Shown piece by piece: positions 1 to 8,770 of a stretch of 8,770 nt of DNA. Numbering within the stretch: the stretch's first letter is position 1; each line of letters opens with the position of its first letter. The position numbers and the translations under genes were made by a program. The stretch lies in contig JALRLQ010000065.1 of assembly GCA_023254365.1 (NCBI GenBank), positions 1 to 8,770 on the forward strand, written 5' to 3'. The notes beneath the pieces are model-generated. The model did no database searches. It saw only the letters and a list, made by a program, of their open reading frames with translations, and had not been told where the DNA came from. This DNA comes from Candidatus Poseidonia sp. (lineage in GTDB: Archaea > Thermoplasmatota > Poseidoniia > Poseidoniales > Poseidoniaceae).

Positions 1-40
1 CTGTTGCGATTGCGTTTTTCAGTTGTCGGCTTAGATCCAT
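1..40 (-). CDS. rpl30e: Ribosomal protein L30e, N-terminal fragment (runs off the window)
   Basis: Only 13 complete codons are visible, reading MDLSRQLKNAIAT. This resembles the usual start of archaeal L30e (M-D-x-x-x-x-L-[RK]-x-A-[VI]-x-T-G), a small RNA-binding protein of the large ribosomal subunit. The position supports the call: rpl30e commonly follows rpoA2 in archaeal RNA polymerase operons, often ahead of nusA and the S12/S7 genes. The ATG at 40 is preceded by GGAGG with a 7-base spacer. Two other upstream ATGs compete. The one at 54 meets a stop after seven codons. The one at 74 opens another frame that stays open to the edge but reads as an unrecognised basic peptide. The identification rests on a very short match plus synteny. 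Confidence 0.68.
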   Translation of the reverse strand, partial: MDLSRQLKNAIAT

Positions 41-47
41 TTTTCTT

Positions 48-52
48 CCTCC
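48..52 (-). promoter_or_regulatory. Shine-Dalgarno site for rpl30e
   Basis: GGAGG lies 7 bases upstream of the ATG at 40, in the 44-base gap after rpoA2. The gap shows no T-rich run or hairpin that would end transcription, so the operon probably continues. Confidence 0.75.
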
Positions 53-84
53 ATTCTCCACATGTGTTTCTCATGGTTGGAACA

Positions 85-4828
<4,744 letters not shown>

Positions 4829-4832
<4 letters not shown>

Positions 4833-7800
4833 TTTCGGTCCTCCAGTTCAAGACGCATGGCCACACCTAAACTCTTCATTTCGTCCAGAAGCAGCTTGAA
4901 TGCATATGAAGTCTGCACCTTGTAGACTTCGGCGCCGTCACCGTGAATCGGACTGACGTAGGTGCCACGCTTGGGGTCGTACCATGCGATGTGTCCGGAT
5001 TGGGCACACACGTACATGTCAATACCGTCCGATTCGTCCAGCAGGCGGTCTTTGATGACCATCGATGCACCGTGGGCAATCAGACAGTCACGCTCCATCT
5101 CACCAAACCGAAGACCACCCTGTCGGGCACGACCTTCGGTTGGCTGTCGGGTGAGGATTTGGACACGTCCACGGGAGCGGGCGTGAATCTTTGAGCTGAC
5201 CAAGTGGTGCAAGCGCTGGTAGAAGATGCAACCAACGAAGATGTCGGCCGGGTAGGATTCACCGGTCTCACCGTTGATCATCATCTCACGACCGGTGTGG
5301 GCCAGGCCGTTGCGAACCAGACCGTCACGCAGACTGGATTCCTTCTCACCACGGAACGCTGTTCCGTCAATGCGTCGTCCTTCCATTGCACCGACCTTAC
5401 CGCCGATCATTTCGAGAACGTGGGCGACCGTCATTCTGGATGGAATGGCGTGCGGGTTGATGATGAGGTCGGGTACAACACCGTCGGGGGTGAACGGCAT
5501 GTCTTCCGGCTCAACCAAGCGTCCAATCACACCTTTTTGCCCGTGGCGTGAAGCGAACTTGTCACCCACTTCGGGGACCTTGTGGCTTCGCACCATCACA
5601 CGGACGAGGCGGCCGGAGTCGAGGGACTCGGTGACGTAGACGTTGTCGACCCATCCTTTCTCGCCGTGGCGAACCAGCATGGAAGATTCACGTCGTTCTT
5701 GCGCGGTCAAGAAGGCTCCACCAGAGGATTCCTCAAGGAAACGCGGTGGGCTGGTCTTTCCGACCAAGACATCTCCGCCAACCAGTTCGGACTCTGGCAC
5801 AGGCAAACCGTCGGCTTCCAAGTGGAGGTAGGCCTCAGGTGTCTTGAGTCCCTTGATTTCCTCCTTGGACGTTCCTGGCTTCTCGATTTCCTCAACCTGT
5901 CCGCCAGGGAAACGACGTCGCTCTGCGTTGTACGTTCGGTTGAAGGTTGAGCGGCCGAGAGCACGGTCAATTGAGCCCTTGTTCATGATGACAGCGTCTT
6001 GCATGTTGTAGCCGTGAAGCGACATGATGGCGACGATGAAGTTCTGGCCACCGGGACGGTCGTCGAAGTGCGTGGTTTCCATGGCTCGCGTCTTGGTGAT
6101 AGAGCGCTGTGGGTAGTGAAGGATGTGAGCACGCGTGTCGGGGCGCATGCGGTAGTTGGCACTTGGAAGGCCGAGCGATTGCTTGACCATGGCCGTACCA
6201 CCGGTGACACGTGGCGTTGAGTTGTGCTCGGGGTAAGGGATGAGCGATGCACAGACACCGAGCACCAGTTGCGGGTCGATTTCGCAGTGCGTGTGTTCTT
6301 CTGTGTAGAGCAGATCCACTTCGAATTCCGTGGTTTCAATCTCGCCGTTTGGCATGCTGATTTTGGCACGGAGTTGAGCCTTTGTAGCGCGCGGTTCACC
6401 GAGGTTGGTCCATTCAACGTCCTCGTACTTCACGACACGGCCAGCCAGGCCAGCGGAGTCGCCTTCGGGTACCGTTTCTGGAAGAACGAAGGGTCGTGGT
6501 GCGATGTAGAGGTCTTCCTCTTCTTCTGCGTCGACCCATTCCACCACGCCTTCAATGACCAACGAACGGAAGTTCATTTCGCCGCTGGACAGTTTGCTGA
6601 GGTGTTCTTGGGTGAGCCGAGGAGAACCGTCGTAGAGAATGAGCAAGGGTCGCAAGATACGACCCTTGTCGGTGTTGATGAAGATATCTTTGTTCTCAAC
6701 ATCGTGGCGAATCGAGACTTCAGAAGGAATCACGCCACGACGTCGAGACGACTTGAAGTGGCTGACCAATTTGGTCCCGCGCTTGTGAATGCCGTAAATG
6801 TCGCCGTTCACGTGAACACGGTCACCGTCCGTCCAGTCGTCGGGTTGGTACACATCAAGTTCATCAAGACGTTCTCGGATTTCGATTTCGTTCACGTCTT
6901 CGGAAATGTCGATCATTTGAGCAGCGTTCTTCACAAGTCCACAGTTCTGGCCTTCGGGTGTCTCGTTGGGACACAACCGGCCCCACTGGGTTGGGTGAAG
7001 GTCACGAGCCTCAAAGTGTGGTTGACTACGAACCAGAGGAGAGGTCACACGGCGCATGTGAGAAAGCGCAGCAAGGTAGGTGGTGCGGTCCAACAATTGA
7101 CTGACACCGGACCGGCCGCCGACCCAGTTTCCTGTCGCCAGTGCGTGCATGATCTTGGAGGTCAAGACATCGGGACGAAGGCAGGACGTGATCTTGAGTT
7201 CACGCTTTCGGTTGTGGTGGCGCTCAAGTTGGTACTTGAGGTCGCGGGCCAATTGACCGGCGGAAACACGGAAGAGGTCCTCGATGAGGTCACCCGCAAG
7301 ACGAACACGCTTGTTGGCGTAGTGGTCCTTGTCGTTGGGGTCGCGGCCTTCGATGGCCATTTCCAACACTTGGCGAACGATGCGACCCAGGTAGATGGCT
7401 TTCTTCTCACGGTCGGCAACTTGGTCACCAAGGTGGGGAAGGAGTTCACGGTCCAGGAGCTGGTTCACGCGGGCTTCACGGTACTCTTTCTGTTGGCCGG
7501 CAGCGAACTTCTTCTCGAGCCACTGATGGCTCTCGTCGGTGGTCACGACTTTGTATTCCTCGTTGTCGTTGACTTCGTTGATGTTGGCCACGATGAACTT
7601 GAAGGAATCCGTGTTTCCGGCGATGGCCTGGAAGATTTGCTGGTCGTTTTCCACGCCGAGGGCGCGCATCAGCAACACCACGGGGATGGCGGTGGTACCG
7701 GCCGTGCTGATCTTCACCATCAGCATACCGTCACGACGCTTTTCGATGGTCAGCGGCTTGCGCATACCGTCTTTTTGTGAGAAAATCTTCGCCACTTCAG

Positions 7801-8446
7801 TTTGCTTAGCGTAGCGCTTGTTGATTTCGACAGTGACTCGGTTCGGGGCCAAATCCTCCATCGAGATGAGCACACGCTCGGTGCCGTTGATGATGAAGTA
7901 GCCACCTGGGTCGAGGGGGTCCTCGCCGCGCTTTCGGAGAAGTTCGTGCCAGGTGGTTTTGTCTTCCGCCGAGGTGGTTGGTGAAAGAACTCGGTCACCT
8001 GCGATGTGCTTGGGATGGAGGTTGCATCGCTCGGAGCGAACCATGATCGGCATGGAACCGACGGCCACACCTGCTTCGGTAGGTGACGGCACACCGTTCC
8101 GCTTGATGGTGAAATCGATGGTAACTGGGGACATGTAGGTGAGCTTGCGCAGTCGGCATTCCATTGGCGTTGAAGGGTTCAAAGCACCGTTGGCCTCCTT
8201 CACGGTTGGCTGGCCGAGTTTGACGTTCTTCAAGCGAATGACGATGTCTTGGTCGTGGACGTCGAGTTTGATGTAACCGCCTTCGTCATCGTCGAAGTCT
8301 TCGTCCGTACCAACGCGAATGTTGCGGATGATGCGCTCCATGCGGGAGAGAGCGGTTTCGGAAGCGGGGATACAGTCGTTGTAGGAAGCGAGTTGGTGGT
8401 TGACCAAGCTGCGTTCTTTGAAAAATGATTGAATGATTTCCTGCAT
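4829..8446 (-). CDS. rpoB: DNA-directed RNA polymerase subunit B (undivided second-largest subunit)
   Basis: B forms the other wall of the active-site cleft, equivalent to bacterial beta and eukaryotic Rpb2. The 1205-residue product is one continuous chain, not split into B' and B''. Landmarks in order: protrusion and lobe in the N-terminal half (GGYFIINGTERVLISME, 181-197); fork region, with HPTQWGRLCPNETPEGQNCG at 484-503; IDPQLVLGVCASLIPYPEHN at 723-742; hybrid-binding region, with HGYNMQDAVIMNKGS at 811-825; GGDVLVGKTSPPRF at 890-903; catalytic-side VGDKFASRHGQKGVIG at 960-975; and the C-terminal clamp segment, with GGLRFGEMERDCLIAHGA at 1110-1127. The C-terminal zinc ribbon has lost its cysteines: C1147, S1150, S1165 and H1168 stand where four cysteines are expected. 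An insertion at about 650-712 adds length; archaeal B is usually near 1120-1130. The ATG at 8446 follows AGGAGAGG and lies 14 bases after the rpoH stop. Confidence 0.98.
4839..4844 (-). promoter_or_regulatory. Shine-Dalgarno site for rpoA1, inside the rpoB 3' end
   Basis: GGAGGA lies within the last codons of rpoB, 6 bases before the rpoA1 ATG that overlaps the rpoB stop as ATGA. The arrangement indicates coupled translation of B and A', which are needed in equal amounts. Confidence 0.85.
6311..6499 (-). other. Insertion in subunit B after the DAEEEE motif (residues about 650-712)
   Basis: In compact archaeal B subunits the segment WVDAEEEEDLYIA (637-649) is followed after about 10-15 residues by the equivalent of YTEEHTHCEIDP (714-725). 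Here about 60 residues intervene, including a proline-rich stretch and a K/R-plus-acidic region (VVKYEDVEWTNLGEPRATKA, 671-690). Yeast Rpb2 also carries extra sequence at the corresponding place, so the site tolerates insertions and is presumably at the surface. Boundaries are approximate. Confidence 0.7.
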
Positions 8447-8452
8447 GATGTT

Positions 8453-8459
8453 CCTCTCC
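8453..8459 (-). promoter_or_regulatory. Shine-Dalgarno site for rpoB
   Basis: The rpoH-rpoB gap reads AGGAGAGGAACATC before the ATG. GGAG and the overlapping GAGG both match the archaeal anti-SD CCUCC core, and the GAGG lies 6 bases from the start codon. It fixes the start at 8446. Confidence 0.8.
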
Positions 8460-8460
8460 T

Positions 8461-8770
8461 TCAGTTCCCCTCCACAATGAGTCGGTAAGCAACGGTTCGT
8501 CCAGCCGAAGGGGATTGACGGACGACCTTGAGCACACGGTCAGCAATCCAGCCGGCGGCCAACGGACGGTGATCGGGGTCGGCCATGTGTGCAGCAGAAT
8601 CTTTTGCTTCTTCCGTTTCCTTGATGACTTGCACCACGGGGTCGGTGATCAGGATTTTTGGAAGCAATTCCTTCGCAAGTCGGTCTTCGCCCGTTTCAGG
8701 GTCGGGTTGCATCATGCGCCATGGGGCGAGTTCGGCCATTTCAATGGCCAGTTGTTCATCAGGCGTGATG
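8461..8770 (-). CDS. rpoH: DNA-directed RNA polymerase subunit H (Rpb5 C-terminal domain homologue), 5' truncated by the window
   Basis: Subunit H is a small protein equivalent to the C-terminal domain of eukaryotic Rpb5. It sits at the lower jaw near downstream DNA. The frame is open to the window edge, reading ITPDEQLAIEMAELAPW before the family core, so the in-frame ATG at 8739 is probably internal and the true start lies upstream. Diagnostic motifs are LLPKILITDPVVQ and, near the C-terminus, RQSPSAGRTVAYRLIVEGN, matching the family pattern LPKI-x-x-x-DPVV ... R-x-SP[TS]AG-x-[ST]-x-x-YR. Between them sits an extra stretch of about 22 residues not found in the usual 75-85 residue protein. 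It stops 14 bases before rpoB, the standard archaeal gene order. No promoter is visible because the 5' end is missing. Confidence 0.93.
   Translation of the reverse strand, partial: ITPDEQLAIEMAELAPWRMMQPDPETGEDRLAKELLPKILITDPVVQVIKETEEAKDSAAHMADPDHRPLAAGWIADRVLKVVRQSPSAGRTVAYRLIVEGN

Noticed and set aside
41..84. Terminator between rpoA2 and rpl30e
   Set aside because: The 44-base gap has no T-run in the transcript direction and no convincing hairpin, and it contains an SD site for the next gene, so read-through is more likely.
6224..7780. Long plus-strand open frame (518 codons) opposite rpoB
   Set aside because: It is fully antisense to highly conserved rpoB coding sequence, its product has no recognisable motif, and its length follows from codon bias in the real gene. 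It is a shadow.
8461..8739. Taking the ATG at 8739 as the start of rpoH
   Set aside because: The frame stays open to the window edge with residues (TPDEQLAIE) resembling the acidic helix upstream of the LPKI motif in the family, and no SD site sits before this ATG. The true start is probably outside the window.

Overview
The window is a fragment of an archaeal RNA polymerase operon. All genes lie on the minus strand, so transcription runs from high to low coordinates. In transcription order they are rpoH (subunit H, 5' end outside the window), rpoB (undivided subunit B), rpoA1 (A'), rpoA2 (A'') and the first 13 codons of what looks like rpl30e (ribosomal protein L30e). The order H-B-A'-A''-L30e, a largest subunit split into A' and A'', and subunit H are archaeal hallmarks.

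An unsplit B subunit argues against haloarchaea and most methanogens, where B is divided into B' and B''. It fits the Thermoplasmatota side of the Euryarchaeota. The moderately GC-rich sequence, acidic proteins, clear GGAGG-type Shine-Dalgarno sites and lineage-specific insertions make a marine relative such as Marine Group II/III (Poseidoniales-like) my best guess. This is inference; no rRNA is present to confirm it.

Layout: rpoH 8461-8770 (partial); 14-bp gap carrying an SD site; rpoB 4829-8446; ATGA overlap into rpoA1 1638-4832; TGATG overlap into rpoA2 85-1638; 44-bp gap with an SD site; rpl30e start at 40. No gap reaches 300 bases, and I see no terminator or internal promoter. The genes look like one translationally coupled transcript for the catalytic core (B, A', A''), a jaw/assembly subunit (H) and a ribosomal protein.

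The catalytic elements look intact: the metal-A loop, bridge helix, trigger loop and B-subunit active-site region. The unusual part is the periphery. Two clamp zinc sites that are normally highly conserved, one near the A' N-terminus and one at the B C-terminus, have lost ligand cysteines. A' carries a roughly 130-140 residue insertion with its own two cysteine pairs immediately before the active-site domain. A'' has an N-terminal extension of about 110 residues, A' has an acidic C-terminal tail, B has an insertion of about 60 residues, and H has one of about 22. Together these suggest a remodelled polymerase rather than a new system. Whether this is specific to the lineage needs an alignment I could not run.
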